Positions 51,515 to 61,219 of a stretch of 64,000 bases of DNA are shown piece by piece. The translations under genes and the position numbers were made by a program. The notes below the pieces were generated by a model. It saw nothing but the letters and a program-made list of their open reading frames with translations, was not told the DNA's origin and did not search any database. How positions within the stretch are numbered: position 1 is the stretch's first letter; each line of letters starts with the position of its first letter. Source of the stretch: Ruminococcus flavefaciens ATCC 19208 (GTDB lineage: Bacteria > Bacillota > Clostridia > Oscillospirales > Ruminococcaceae); contig NZ_JAEF01000006.1 of assembly GCF_000518765.1 (NCBI RefSeq), positions 124,001 through 188,000 of the forward strand, written 5' to 3'.

Positions 51515-51543
51515 TTGACAAAGAGCTATGTTTGTGATAAAAT
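51515..51543 (+). promoter_or_regulatory. Promoter of rplU operon
   Basis: TTGACA at 51515-51520, 17 bp spacer, TAAAAT at 51538-51543. Confidence 0.8.
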
Positions 51544-51548
51544 ATTAT

Positions 51549-51627
51549 TGCCGCTTGTAAACAGGCTTTAAAGTTGTGCCTACAACGCCTGTAACAGCGA
51601 GTTTATTGAAAAGGCAGGTGCCACAAT
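51549..51627 (+). ncRNA. L21 ribosomal protein leader
   Basis: The leader before rplU has the ordered short pairings of the Firmicute L21 leader: ACAGGC(51560s)/GCCTGT and the GTTGTGCCTACAAC hairpin, ending in AGGCAGGTGCC just before the start. It is thought to be an autoregulatory element bound by L21 or a partner. Confidence 0.75.
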
Positions 51628-51939
51628 ATGTACGCAGTTATTGAAACCGGCGGAAAGCAGTATCAGGTAAACGAGGGAGATATCATCTTCATCGAGAAGC
51701 TCGCAGTTGAGGCTGATGAGACAGTTACTTTTGACAAGGTAGTTGCTCTCGGAGCAGACGATGGTCTTAAGATCGGTACACCTTATGTTGATGGTGCAGC
51801 TGTAAGCGCAAAGGTTCTGAAGAACGGCAAGGCTAAGAAGATCACTGTTTTCACTTACAAGCCTAAGAAGGGTGAGAAGAAGAAGCAGGGTCACAGACAG
51901 CCTTACACTCAGGTAAAGATCGAAGCTATCAAGGCTTGA
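51628..51939 (+). CDS. rplU: 50S ribosomal protein L21
   Basis: 103 residues: [40 protein letters not shown] and [18 protein letters not shown] are diagnostic. It binds 23S rRNA. GGCAGGTGCCAC supplies the ribosome site within the leader. First gene of the classic rplU-prp-rpmA operon. Confidence 0.98.
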   Translation: MYAVIETGGKQYQVNEGDIIFIEKLAVEADETVTFDKVVALGADDGLKIGTPYVDGAAVSAKVLKNGKAKKITVFTYKPKKGEKKKQGHRQPYTQVKIEAIKA

Positions 51940-51941
51940 TC

Positions 51942-52253
51942 ATGATCCGCGCAGATTTTTTTAGATCGAAAGGGATTCTTAACGGCTTTGAATTCAGCGG
52001 ACATTCAGGCTATGCGGAAGCAGGCGAGGATATCGCTTGTGCGGCAGTTTCATCAGCGGTACAGCTTGCCGTGAATATTCTTGACAGTCTTGGTTTTGAG
52101 CCGGATGTCAGTGTTGGTGATAACATTATCCGCTGTGTCGTAAAACGACCTGATGATGCTTCAGGTGTTATACTTGAACAGCTCAGACTTCATTTTGAAG
52201 CTATACTTGAGGAATTCCCGAACACAATCAATATCACTATTTCGGAGGTGTAA
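51942..52253 (+). CDS. prp: Ribosomal-processing cysteine protease Prp
   Basis: A 103-residue protein with the Prp active-site stretch [20 protein letters not shown], where H21 and C33 form the catalytic dyad. Prp removes the N-terminal extension of L27, which is the next gene product and carries that extension. The ATG at 51942 is chosen; the gene starts two bases after the rplU stop. Confidence 0.93.
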   Translation: MIRADFFRSKGILNGFEFSGHSGYAEAGEDIACAAVSSAVQLAVNILDSLGFEPDVSVGDNIIRCVVKRPDDASGVILEQLRLHFEAILEEFPNTINITISEV

Positions 52254-52255
52254 GT

Positions 52256-52540
52256 ATGTTAAAGATCAGTATGCAGTTCTTCGCTCATAAGAAGGGTGTT
52301 GGTTCTACTAAGAACGGTCGTGATTCTGAGGCTAAGAGACTCGGTGTCAAGAGAGCTGACGGTCAGTTCGTTAAGGCAGGCAATATCCTCGTTCGTCAGA
52401 GAGGTACACATATCCATCCCGGTAACGGTGTAGGTATCGGTTCAGATGATACATTATTCGCAACAGTAAGCGGTAAGGTTAAGTTTGAGCGTTACGGCCG
52501 TGACCGTAAGAAGGTTTCTGTTTACGAGATTGAGCAGTAA
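52256..52540 (+). CDS. rpmA: 50S ribosomal protein L27 with Prp-cleavable N-terminus
   Basis: 94 residues. [20 protein letters not shown] shows the Firmicute N-terminal extension ending in QFF, which Prp cleaves before AHKKG so that the mature N-terminus can reach the peptidyl-transferase centre. The remainder ([36 protein letters not shown]) is standard L27. Two bases separate it from prp. Confidence 0.98.
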   Translation: MLKISMQFFAHKKGVGSTKNGRDSEAKRLGVKRADGQFVKAGNILVRQRGTHIHPGNGVGIGSDDTLFATVSGKVKFERYGRDRKKVSVYEIEQ

Positions 52541-52558
52541 CAGCCATAACGTGACAAT

Positions 52559-52586
52559 AAATCCCGAGCATATGCTTGGGATTTTT
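52559..52586 (+). terminator. Terminator of rplU-prp-rpmA
   Basis: AAATCCC-AGCATATGCT-GGGATTT with one G/T mismatch and T tail. Confidence 0.75.
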
Positions 52587-52592
52587 CATTAG

Positions 52593-53885
<1,293 letters not shown>

Positions 53886-53886
53886 T

Positions 53887-54303
53887 ATGAGTACAGAAAA
53901 ACTTACAGAGCGTGAAGCTAATTCATATAGTCCGCTGACACTTGCATTTTTAGGTGACAGCGTTTACGATACTCTTGTGAGAGAGTATCTGCTCCGACAG
54001 GCTAATATGCCTGTTGCGAAGCTTCATTCCGCAAAGATAAAGCTTGTATGTGCCGAGTTTCAGTCAAAGGCATATGACCTTGTGGCTGAGCAGCTCAGTG
54101 AGCATGAGCTTGCGGTGCTGAAAAGAGGCAGGAATGCTACGGGAAATACAGTGCCAAAGCACGCTGATGCTGCGGAATACCGCAGGGCAACAGCTTTAGA
54201 GTGCCTTTTCGGCTATCTTTATCTTACAGGCGGAAACGACCGTATAAGTGAACTTTTTGAACTTATTATAAATTCTGATATCAATGAACAGATAGGAGTG
54301 TAA
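53887..54303 (+). CDS. mrnC: Mini-ribonuclease III
   Basis: 138 residues, an RNase III domain without a dsRNA-binding domain: LAFLGDSVYDTLVREYLL (catalytic acidic residues), KLHSAKIKLVCAEFQSKAYD and YRRATALECLFGYLYLTGG. It matures 23S rRNA in Firmicutes. The start is the ATG one base after the obg stop. Typical neighbours (Obg, YebC) support the call. Confidence 0.94.
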   Translation: MSTEKLTEREANSYSPLTLAFLGDSVYDTLVREYLLRQANMPVAKLHSAKIKLVCAEFQSKAYDLVAEQLSEHELAVLKRGRNATGNTVPKHADAAEYRRATALECLFGYLYLTGGNDRISELFELIINSDINEQIGV

Positions 54304-54308
54304 AAATA

Positions 54309-55043
54309 ATGTCAGGTCATTCAAAATGGAATAACATCAAGCGTAAGAAGGAAGCTACCGACGCTGCAAAGGGTAAGATCTTTACAAAAATCGGACGTGA
54401 GATCACTGTTGTTGTAAAGGAAGGCGGTCCTGATCCTAACAACAATGCAAAGCTTCGTGATCTTATCGCAAAGGCGAAGGCAAACAATGTGCCTAATGAT
54501 AATATTGATCGTATCATCAAAAAGGCAGCAGGCGACGGCGACAAGAACAACTACGAGAATATCACTTACGAGGGATATGGTCCTAACGGTGTAGCAGTTA
54601 TCGTTGAGTGTCTTACAGACAACAGAAACAGAACAGCAGGCGAGGTACGTCACTATTTCGATAAGTTCGGCGGCAACCTTGGTACTATCGGCTGCGTATC
54701 CTTTATGTTCACTAATAAGGGCGTAGTTATCCTTGAGAATACAGGACTCGATGAGGATAAGGTAATGGAAGACGTATTCGAGTTCGGCGGCGAGGACTTC
54801 GATATCAATGATGAAACAGTTGAGATCGAGTGCGCTCCTGAGAGCGTTCATGCTCTTCGTGAAGGACTTACAGAAAAGGGCTACAATGTAATTTCTGCTG
54901 AGTCTGAGATGATCCCTTCAACATATACAACTCTTACAGACGAAGATCACATCAAGAAGATGAATCTTCTCCTTGAGCACCTCGAAGAAAACGACGACGT
55001 TCAGAACGTTTATCACAACTGGGAAATGCCCGACGAAGAATAA
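54309..55043 (+). CDS. yebC: YebC/PmpR-family protein
   Basis: 244 residues starting SGHSKWNNIKRKKEATDAAK, the family hallmark, with KANNVPNDNIDRIIKKAAGD and YEGYGPNGVAVIVECLTDN. Long annotated as a transcription regulator; recent work points to a role in translation of difficult (for example proline-rich) stretches. It lies five bases after mrnC. Confidence 0.97.
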   Translation: MSGHSKWNNIKRKKEATDAAKGKIFTKIGREITVVVKEGGPDPNNNAKLRDLIAKAKANNVPNDNIDRIIKKAAGDGDKNNYENITYEGYGPNGVAVIVECLTDNRNRTAGEVRHYFDKFGGNLGTIGCVSFMFTNKGVVILENTGLDEDKVMEDVFEFGGEDFDINDETVEIECAPESVHALREGLTEKGYNVISAESEMIPSTYTTLTDEDHIKKMNLLLEHLEENDDVQNVYHNWEMPDEE

Positions 55044-55054
55044 TGACAGACAAT

Positions 55055-55089
55055 GGAGAATAGAGGGAATATCTATTCTCCATTTTTTT
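55055..55089 (+). terminator. Terminator of obg-mrnC-yebC
   Basis: GGAGAATAGA (55055-55064) and TCTATTCTCC (55072-55081) followed by ATTTTTTT. Confidence 0.9.
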
Positions 55090-55102
55090 AAGGAGAAAAT
55101 AT

Positions 55103-55603
55103 ATGGCTGTGACAATAAACAAGGTGAGCAGTAATGCGGAGCTGAAGGAAGTTGCTGTACTGGCTGACAGCATATGGCATGAGTGTTTTGTTGATATAAT
55201 AAGTGAAGGTCAGATAGATTATATGGTGGAAAAATTCCAGTCATATGAAGCTATGACAGATCAGATAAGCGAACAGGATTACAGCTATTATGCAGTTCGT
55301 GATGAGGGTGAGCTCTGCGGATATATTGGCATGAAGCCCGAAAAAGATGAGCGCTTTTTCCTTAGCAAGCTGTATCTCAGAAGTGACAAACGCGGAAATG
55401 GAATAGCTTCCAAAATGCTTAAGAAGGTATTTGAAGAGGCGAGAGCCTGCGGTAAGAAACAGGTCTATCTAACTGTAAACAAGCATAACGATCACGCAAT
55501 TGCTGTATATAAAAAGGTTGGTTTCAAGATCATAGATGAAGTCGTTACCGATATCGGAAACGGCTATGTCATGGACGATTATATCTTCGGATATGATCTA
55601 TAA
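55103..55603 (+). CDS. GNAT-family N-acetyltransferase
   Basis: 166 residues with the acetyl-CoA motif KLYLRSDKRGNGIASKMLKK (R-G-x-G-x-A) and VYLTVNKHNDHAIAVYKKVG near the C-terminus, typical of ribosomal-protein or small-amine acetyltransferases. The substrate is unknown. AAGGAG precedes the ATG. It stands between the yebC terminator and the Mn2+ riboswitch. Confidence 0.9.
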   Translation: MAVTINKVSSNAELKEVAVLADSIWHECFVDIISEGQIDYMVEKFQSYEAMTDQISEQDYSYYAVRDEGELCGYIGMKPEKDERFFLSKLYLRSDKRGNGIASKMLKKVFEEARACGKKQVYLTVNKHNDHAIAVYKKVGFKIIDEVVTDIGNGYVMDDYIFGYDL

Positions 55604-55629
55604 TGTTTTATAGAGCTAACAGAAATATA

Positions 55630-55658
55630 TTGACTTAATACTCGGTATAATGTATAAT
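55630..55658 (+). promoter_or_regulatory. Promoter of mntP
   Basis: TTGACT at 55630-55635, 17 bp spacer, TATAAT at 55653-55658. Confidence 0.8.
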
Positions 55659-55667
55659 AAAGTCTGT

Positions 55668-55760
55668 TATATGAGGGAGTAGTTAACATACGATGTATGC
55701 GGCAAGCCGACATACTGACCGAAGCGGTCCGGTTTTGCCTTAAATAATGAGACTCATGTA
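55668..55760 (+). ncRNA. yybP-ykoY (Mn2+) riboswitch
   Basis: The P1 helix TATATGAG (55668-55675)/CTCATGTA (55753-55760) encloses the conserved GGGAGTAG loop, an inner helical arm (GACCGAAGCGGTC) and a second conserved loop GCCTTAAATAATGAGA. A terminator follows at 55787. It sits directly before mntP. Mn2+ binding should prevent termination and allow export. Confidence 0.88.
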
Positions 55761-55786
55761 CGGCTTTTTTGCTGTACCTGAGTGTA

Positions 55787-55818
55787 AGTTCGGGTACGCA
55801 GGTATCCGAATTTTTTTT
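55787..55818 (+). terminator. Riboswitch terminator before mntP
   Basis: TTCGGGTAC and GTATCCGAA arms (one G-U) around GCAG, then eight T. The hairpin GTACGGC/GCTGTAC at 55757-55777 lies between and may be the alternative fold. Confidence 0.8.
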
Positions 55819-55834
55819 ATGAGAGGACGTTTTT

Positions 55835-56404
55835 ATGACATTAACAGAACTTCTATTGATCTCCGTTGGACTTGCGATGGACGCATTTGCTGTATCGGTC
55901 TGTAAGGGACTGAGCATGAAAAAAATAGACCTGAAAGGCGGAGTGGTCACAGCTTTGTTTTTCGGTGTGTTTCAGGGAGTAATGCCTGCTATAGGCTATT
56001 TTCTCGGAAGCCGTTTTGCCAATGTGATCAGCTCGTTCAGCCACTGGATCTCATTCGTTCTTCTTGCATTTATCGGCGGCAAGATGGTATTTGAAGCCAT
56101 AAAGGGCGATGACGAGGCTGAATGCGGGAAAGAATACAGACTTGATATAAAGGAACTTGTATTGCTTGCGATCGCTACAAGTATTGATGCTCTGGCAGTA
56201 GGTATAGTATTTGCTGCGGAAAAGACAGACTTATTCTTCTCCGTGACTATGATAGGTGTTATAACATTTGCACTTTCACTGGCGGGAGTATTTATCGGAC
56301 ACAAGTTCGGAAGCAAATACGAAAAGGGCGCGGAGATAGCAGGAGGTCTGATACTCATAAGTATAGGCGTAAAGCTTCTGCTTGAAGGTCTCGGAGTTAT
56401 ATAA
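55835..56404 (+). CDS. mntP: MntP/YebN manganese efflux pump
   Basis: 189 residues with six TM helices in two repeats: ELLLISVGLAMDAFAVSVCK and the second-half LLAIATSIDALAVGIVFAAE, both with the conserved D in the helix, plus the central acidic loop (GDDEAECGKEY). It exports Mn2+ across the membrane. A Mn2+ riboswitch precedes it. GAGAGGACG is the ribosome site. Confidence 0.95.
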   Translation: MTLTELLLISVGLAMDAFAVSVCKGLSMKKIDLKGGVVTALFFGVFQGVMPAIGYFLGSRFANVISSFSHWISFVLLAFIGGKMVFEAIKGDDEAECGKEYRLDIKELVLLAIATSIDALAVGIVFAAEKTDLFFSVTMIGVITFALSLAGVFIGHKFGSKYEKGAEIAGGLILISIGVKLLLEGLGVI

Positions 56405-56407
56405 AAG

Positions 56408-56436
56408 AAAAAGGACTGCTTTTGCAGTCCTTTTAT
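56408..56436. terminator. Bidirectional terminator
   Basis: AAAAGGACTGC/GCAGTCCTTTT with TTTT loop, between convergent mntP and the InlB-repeat dockerin gene. Confidence 0.85.
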
Positions 56437-56439
56437 ATT

Positions 56440-57948
56440 TTATTCTGGAATTGGAGAAACAGTAACTTCAGCTGTTATCTCACAAAGGCCGAGGAGATAT
56501 TTCTGTATGTGGAGTGCGTCTTGTGTTGTAACACCGTCGCCTGTATTCCATACATCGGCATTCTTTCTGCCAATAGCAGTTATAGCGTTTATATCACTTC
56601 CGCCTACGTCATATTTGTTTGGATTTGCAAGTGCCTGCATTATAAGAACTACGTCAGACATATCAATAGTTCCGTCACAGTTAGCATCGCCGTATTTGAC
56701 TTCCGTTGGATAAGATGAAGTTACTGTAGAAACAATTGTGGAAGAAGCAGGCGGAGTTGATGTTGATGTTGTGCTTGAAGATGAAGATACTGATGAAGAA
56801 ACTGTAGAAGTTACGGTAGTTGTTGAAGTAGCAGTAGTCGTTGAAGTTGTGGTAGTTGTAGTAGTGGTTTCACCGTTGTCAGGAGTCCATACAGCCTTGA
56901 ATGAGATACCCAGACCGGGCTCAGCGCCGGGTATAACGTATTCTTCACCGGGCTGTATAATAAGGTCATCTCGCTGCCAGCCGCTGAATTTGTAACCCGG
57001 ATTTACGTAATCGCACTCAGGAGCAACGATAGCAGTATCTGTATAGCCTGATACTTTAATATTATCGGAAGCCTTTGAGCTTGGCTTGAAGTTTATAGTG
57101 TAACGGATAGGATCCCATACAGGAGTCATGACTACGTCACTGCCCGGCATTACAAAATAAGCATCAGATGTATAATCCTTACCGTCAGTTTCACAATGCC
57201 ATTTTAAATTTCTGAAGCCGTTTCTCGAAAATCTGGAAGTGTTCTGGATATTTGTGGAATCTCCCTCGGCAATTTCAAATTCGAGCTTTGTAATACCGTT
57301 TATTCTGTCGGCATCGCCAACAGTATAAATAAGGTTGTAAATTTTCTTGTAGTTAGGATATAAGGTCATATCCTCGTCGTGTACAACGAGTTTTGTTTCG
57401 GGAAGGAACTCGTTAACACCGTCTGTCCAGCCTCTTTGCTTATAGCCGGGATTGGTAAAAACATCAAGCGGAACTTTAAAAATACGGCCTGCAAGCATTT
57501 TTTTATCAGGAACTCTGAGTTTTGCATCTTCGTCCTCTACTCCGTTGATTATAACTTTGTAGGAAACAGTGTGGAATTCCTTATCGTCCTTATTCACCCA
57601 TACAGGGTGGAGAGTTACATCATCCTCCAGTACGCGGAATACATCAAGTGATTCATATCCGCGTATATTGTCAGCTGTCCAGCCTGAGAAGGAATAGCCC
57701 TCCTTTTCGGGGATTATGTCTGTTATTATAATGCTTGAATTAGGTGAAACGGTCGTATCCTTAAGTTCGGGAACATTTCCGTCTTCATCTGCGGGGATTA
57801 TAACGCATTCTTCACTTAGATCATAATGAACTGTGCAGGAAGTTTTCTCCTCTGTATCGGCTGCTGTTACGAGCCCCGATGTCATAGAGCAGACAGCTAT
57901 CGCTGCGGAAGCTGTTACTGCCGATAGAGATTTTAATAATTGTTTCAT
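56440..57948 (-). CDS. Secreted InlB-repeat (Listeria-Bacteroides repeat) protein with dockerin
   Basis: About 502 residues. Signal peptide (1-~30), then four InlB_B/Listeria-Bacteroides repeats of about 75-80 residues (EGYSFSGWTADN, NPGYKQRGWTDGV, SRFSRNGFRNLKWHCET, NPGYKFSGWQRDD), a Thr/Ser linker, and a dockerin at about 425-495 (YGDANCDGTIDMSDVVLIMQ and GDGVTTQDALHIQKYLLG). Such repeats are spacers or adhesive modules. The dockerin is of the SDVVLIMQALANPNKY style, different from the others in this window. The ATG at 57946-57948 follows GGGAGGG; an in-frame ATG 27 bases upstream does not. Confidence 0.9.
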   Translation of the reverse strand: MKQLLKSLSAVTASAAIAVCSMTSGLVTAADTEEKTSCTVHYDLSEECVIIPADEDGNVPELKDTTVSPNSSIIITDIIPEKEGYSFSGWTADNIRGYESLDVFRVLEDDVTLHPVWVNKDDKEFHTVSYKVIINGVEDEDAKLRVPDKKMLAGRIFKVPLDVFTNPGYKQRGWTDGVNEFLPETKLVVHDEDMTLYPNYKKIYNLIYTVGDADRINGITKLEFEIAEGDSTNIQNTSRFSRNGFRNLKWHCETDGKDYTSDAYFVMPGSDVVMTPVWDPIRYTINFKPSSKASDNIKVSGYTDTAIVAPECDYVNPGYKFSGWQRDDLIIQPGEEYVIPGAEPGLGISFKAVWTPDNGETTTTTTTTSTTTATSTTTVTSTVSSSVSSSSSTTSTSTPPASSTIVSTVTSSYPTEVKYGDANCDGTIDMSDVVLIMQALANPNKYDVGGSDINAITAIGRKNADVWNTGDGVTTQDALHIQKYLLGLCEITAEVTVSPIPE

Positions 57949-58000
57949 AGTGCCCTCCCATCGATGCGTGAGCATCGCTCTGTATCCATGTCAATGGATA

Positions 58001-58177
58001 CTATCTGAATGAATTGGTTTTTGGATCATAGACATAACCGATCCTGTTCAGTTTTGAACGGATATCCTCCTCAGAGGTGCAGAGACTCTTGCAGAGTTCC
58101 TCAAATGTCGCATACTCATCACGAAGAAGAGTATTGATATAGCTAAGTAAGATCACGGGGTCGTTAGGTAAACTCAT
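58001..58177 (-). CDS. Small DUF4250-family protein
   Basis: A 58-residue protein, SLPNDPVILLSYINTLLRDE then YATFEELCKSLCTSEEDIRS, ending in RIGYVYDPKTNSFR, which is the whole of the DUF4250 pattern. Small helical, probably cytosolic, function unknown. The ATG at 58175-58177 follows AAAGGAG; an upstream in-frame ATG gives an unlikely N-terminus. Confidence 0.88.
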   Translation of the reverse strand: MSLPNDPVILLSYINTLLRDEYATFEELCKSLCTSEEDIRSKLNRIGYVYDPKTNSFR

Positions 58178-58570
58178 ATTTTCTCCTTTGCCGCAATGGC
58201 GGTGATATCGTTCGGAATGCAGTGCAGGACATCCCATGAACTGTACGGAAACAGCGCTTTTTCGCTGATTATGTATATGTTATAAAAATAATATACAATA
58301 ATAATTTCGATTTGTCAATAAATATTCAAAAATATCAAATGTGAATTTTATGTAAATAAGTATTATCAGATTAAATGTAAAGATGCCAGAAAAACATAAC
58401 AATAAATGCACAGCCTATAACGGAAAAAGGGGATAAAAGGGTAGTCTGATGACAAAAAATAATGAAAAATATTTTAAATAAGTTATAATTCATTAAAAAC
58501 TTGACATGATATTATTTGATGCGCCCAAACAACTATACCTATACGTATGCTCGGAGCATTGACAGTTGTA

Positions 58571-58615
58571 AATGTTAAGAAATACAAACATTGTTCCACT
58601 ATGCACAATTGTGCA
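58571..58615. promoter_or_regulatory. Cluster of inverted repeats upstream of hydCBA
   Basis: AATGTT-N10-AACATT (58571-58592), ATTGT-N10-ACAAT (58590-58609) and the perfect 14 bp palindrome TGCACAATTGTGCA (58602-58615) overlap or adjoin, about 65-110 bp upstream of the presumed -10. They look like operators for dimeric regulators; the regulator is unknown. Confidence 0.5.
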
Positions 58616-58677
58616 AAATAGACAGTAAAGTTACGACTAATTAGGCTAAAATGGAGATGGAAATTTGCATTTATATA

Positions 58678-58686
58678 TGATATAAT
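58678..58686 (+). promoter_or_regulatory. Extended -10 promoter of hydCBA
   Basis: TGaTATAAT at 58678-58686 without a good -35 box; start expected near 58693, about 85 bases before hydC. Confidence 0.55.
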
Positions 58687-58777
58687 ATTTAGGATATGTG
58701 AGGTGTGGTATGTCATCTCATAATTTTATGCGTGACATTGTTACATTTTTCACAGATAAAATAAGGAGGTCCATTTA

Positions 58778-59272
58778 ATGAATTCAGCTAAATCAACTGT
58801 TCCCTTTAAGGGTACTCCCGAGCAGGAGGCTGAGCTCCTCAAGGTGATCGAAGAAAAGAAGAACGATAAGGGTTCTCTTATGCCGATCCTTCAGAAGGCT
58901 CAGGAGATCTACGGTTACCTTCCGATCGAGGTTCAGGCAATTATTTCCGACAATACAGGTATCCCTCTCGAAAAGATATACGGTGTTGTTACCTTCTACG
59001 CTCAGTTCTCTCTTTATCCAAAGGGTGAATACACAATTTCTGTCTGTCTTGGTACAGCTTGCTATGTAAAGGGTTCCGGAGATATCTACAATAAGCTCCA
59101 GGAAAAGCTTGGAATAGGCGGAGGCGAGTGCACTCCCGATGGTAAGTTCTCACTTGACGCTTGCCGCTGCATCGGTGCTTGCGGACTTGCACCTGTACTT
59201 ACTGTCAACGAGGACGTTTACGGACGTCTCACAGTAGATGACGTTGACAAGATCATCGAAAAATACGCTTAA
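58778..59272 (+). CDS. hydC: NuoE-like [2Fe-2S] subunit of electron-bifurcating hydrogenase (HydC)
   Basis: 164 residues of the thioredoxin-like NuoE fold with a helical N-terminus (GSLMPILQKAQEIYGYLPIE). The four cluster Cys lie in SVCLGTACYVKGSG and CRCIGACGLAPVL. It passes electrons between the NADH-binding HydB and the catalytic HydA. Gene order hydC-hydB-hydA and close spacing make one operon; AAGGAGG precedes the ATG. Confidence 0.95.
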   Translation: MNSAKSTVPFKGTPEQEAELLKVIEEKKNDKGSLMPILQKAQEIYGYLPIEVQAIISDNTGIPLEKIYGVVTFYAQFSLYPKGEYTISVCLGTACYVKGSGDIYNKLQEKLGIGGGECTPDGKFSLDACRCIGACGLAPVLTVNEDVYGRLTVDDVDKIIEKYA

Positions 59273-59303
59273 TTCCAAACATTACCATTTAGGAGGTTAA
59301 CTT

Positions 59304-61205
59304 ATGAAGACTCTTGAAGAACTCAAGGTTGTCAGAGACAGCATGAAGGGCGAAGTTGCTCTCAGAACTAAGGATGGCAATGCTTCTTCAAAATATGAAA
59401 GACACGTTCTTGTCTGCGGCGGTACAGGCTGTACTTCTTCAGGCTCACCAAAGATCATTGAAGAGCTTGAGAAGCAGTTCGCAGAAAAAGGACTTACAGA
59501 TAAAGTACAGATCGTTAAGACCGGATGCTTCGGACTTTGCGAGCGTGGTCCTATCATGATCGTATATCCTGAGGGTTCATTCTACTCACGTGTTAAGGTA
59601 GAAGAGATCCCACGTATCGTTGACGAGCACCTTATCGGCGGCAACCCTGTTAAGGAATTCCTCTATGAGGAAACAGTTGTCGGCGACGAGATCAAGTCAC
59701 TTGACGATACATCATTCTACAAAAAGCAGCACCGTGTTGCTCTCAGAAACTGCGGTGTTATCAATCCTGAGAATATCAACGAATACATAGGACGTGACGG
59801 TTATGAGGCTCTCGGTAAGGTCCTCACAACTATGACACCTGAGGACGTTATCCAGACTATCCTCGATTCTGGTCTCCGTGGACGCGGAGGCGGTGGATTC
59901 CCAACAGGTATGAAGTGGAAGCTCGCAAGAAACATAGTTCCAAATGCAGATCAGAAGTATGTTTGCTGTAACGCTGACGAGGGTGACCCGGGTGCATTCA
60001 TGGACCGTTCAGTTCTCGAAGGTGACCCACACGTTGTACTCGAAGCTATGACTATCGCAGGTTATGCTATCGGTGCTTCACAGGGTTATATCTACGTTCG
60101 TGCAGAGTATCCTATCGCTGTTGAGAGACTTAACATTGCTATCAAGCAGGCTCGTGAAGCAGGTATGCTCGGCAAGAACATCTTCGGTACAGATTTCTGC
60201 TTCGATATCGATCTCCGTCTCGGTGCAGGTGCATTCGTTTGCGGTGAGGAAACTGCTCTTATGACTTCTATCGAAGGCAACCGCGGTGAGCCTCGTCCAA
60301 GACCTCCTTTCCCTGCTGAAAAAGGTCTTTTCCAGAAGCCAACTATCCTCAACAATGTTGAGACATATGCTAATATCCCACAGATCATCCTCAATGGTGC
60401 ACAGTGGTTCGCATCAATGGGTACTGAGAAGTCAAAGGGTACTAAGGTATTCGCTCTCGGCGGTAAGATAAAGAATACAGGTCTCGTTGAAGTTCCTATG
60501 GGAACAACTCTCCGTGAAGTTATCGAAGAGATCGGCGGCGGTATCCCGAACGGCAAGAAGTTCAAGGCTGCTCAGACAGGTGGTCCTTCAGGCGGATGTA
60601 TCGATCCTTCAAACTTCGATATCCCGATCGACTATGATAACCTCATCGGTATCGGTTCAATGATGGGTTCAGGCGGACTTATCGTTATGGACGAAGACAA
60701 CTGTATGGTTGATATTGCTAAGTTCTTCCTCGAATTTACTGTTGACGAGTCATGCGGTAAGTGTACACCATGCCGTATCGGTACTAAGAGAATGTGGGAG
60801 ATCCTTGACAAGATCACAAAGGGCAAGGGAACTCTTGAGGATCTCGACAAGCTCGAAGAACTCGCTTACCACATCAAGGCTAACTCACTCTGCGGACTTG
60901 GACAGACAGCTCCTAACCCTGTTCTCTCTACACTCAGATGCTTCCGTGACGAGTATATCGCTCACGTTGTTGATAAGAAGTGTCCTGCTGGCGTATGTAA
61001 GGACCTCCTCAGCTTCGAGATTGAAAAGGATAAGTGTATCGGCTGCGGTATGTGTGCTAAGCAGTGTCCTGCTTCCGCTATCACAAGAACTGACTATATC
61101 GCTCCAGGCAAGAAGCTTGCTGCAATGGAGATCGACAAGACTAAGTGCGTGAAGTGCGGTGCTTGTATCGCTACATGTAAGTTCAAGGCAATCATCAAGA
61201 AGTAA
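59304..61205 (+). CDS. hydB: NuoF-like flavin subunit of electron-bifurcating hydrogenase (HydB)
   Basis: 633 residues. The N-terminal thioredoxin-like [2Fe-2S] domain has VLVCGGTGCTSSGSP and KTGCFGLCERGPI. The FMN/NADH domain has GLRGRGGGGFPTGMKW and CNADEGDPGAFMDR. SLBB follows, then the C-terminal 4Fe-4S site ESCGKCTPCRIG and SLCGLGQTAPNP. Two ferredoxin-type clusters (CIGCGMCAKQCP, CVKCGACIATCK) close it. This is the HydB layout that bifurcates electrons between ferredoxin and NAD(H). Confidence 0.96.
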   Translation: MKTLEELKVVRDSMKGEVALRTKDGNASSKYERHVLVCGGTGCTSSGSPKIIEELEKQFAEKGLTDKVQIVKTGCFGLCERGPIMIVYPEGSFYSRVKVEEIPRIVDEHLIGGNPVKEFLYEETVVGDEIKSLDDTSFYKKQHRVALRNCGVINPENINEYIGRDGYEALGKVLTTMTPEDVIQTILDSGLRGRGGGGFPTGMKWKLARNIVPNADQKYVCCNADEGDPGAFMDRSVLEGDPHVVLEAMTIAGYAIGASQGYIYVRAEYPIAVERLNIAIKQAREAGMLGKNIFGTDFCFDIDLRLGAGAFVCGEETALMTSIEGNRGEPRPRPPFPAEKGLFQKPTILNNVETYANIPQIILNGAQWFASMGTEKSKGTKVFALGGKIKNTGLVEVPMGTTLREVIEEIGGGIPNGKKFKAAQTGGPSGGCIDPSNFDIPIDYDNLIGIGSMMGSGGLIVMDEDNCMVDIAKFFLEFTVDESCGKCTPCRIGTKRMWEILDKITKGKGTLEDLDKLEELAYHIKANSLCGLGQTAPNPVLSTLRCFRDEYIAHVVDKKCPAGVCKDLLSFEIEKDKCIGCGMCAKQCPASAITRTDYIAPGKKLAAMEIDKTKCVKCGACIATCKFKAIIKK

Positions 61206-61219
61206 GCGGAGGATTAGTA

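Larger units (their letters stand above)
58178..58777. other. 600-base regulatory region before hydrogenase operon
   Basis: No gene. Its left part carries the promoter of the minus-strand DUF4250 gene. The right part contains inverted repeats (58571-58615) and an extended -10 (58678-58686) for hydCBA. AAGGAGG lies at about 58763. Confidence 0.6.

Noticed and set aside
58738-58756. Rex-type site at TTGTTACATTTTTCAC
   Set aside because: Only one half resembles TTGTTAA; the other half does not form a dyad.
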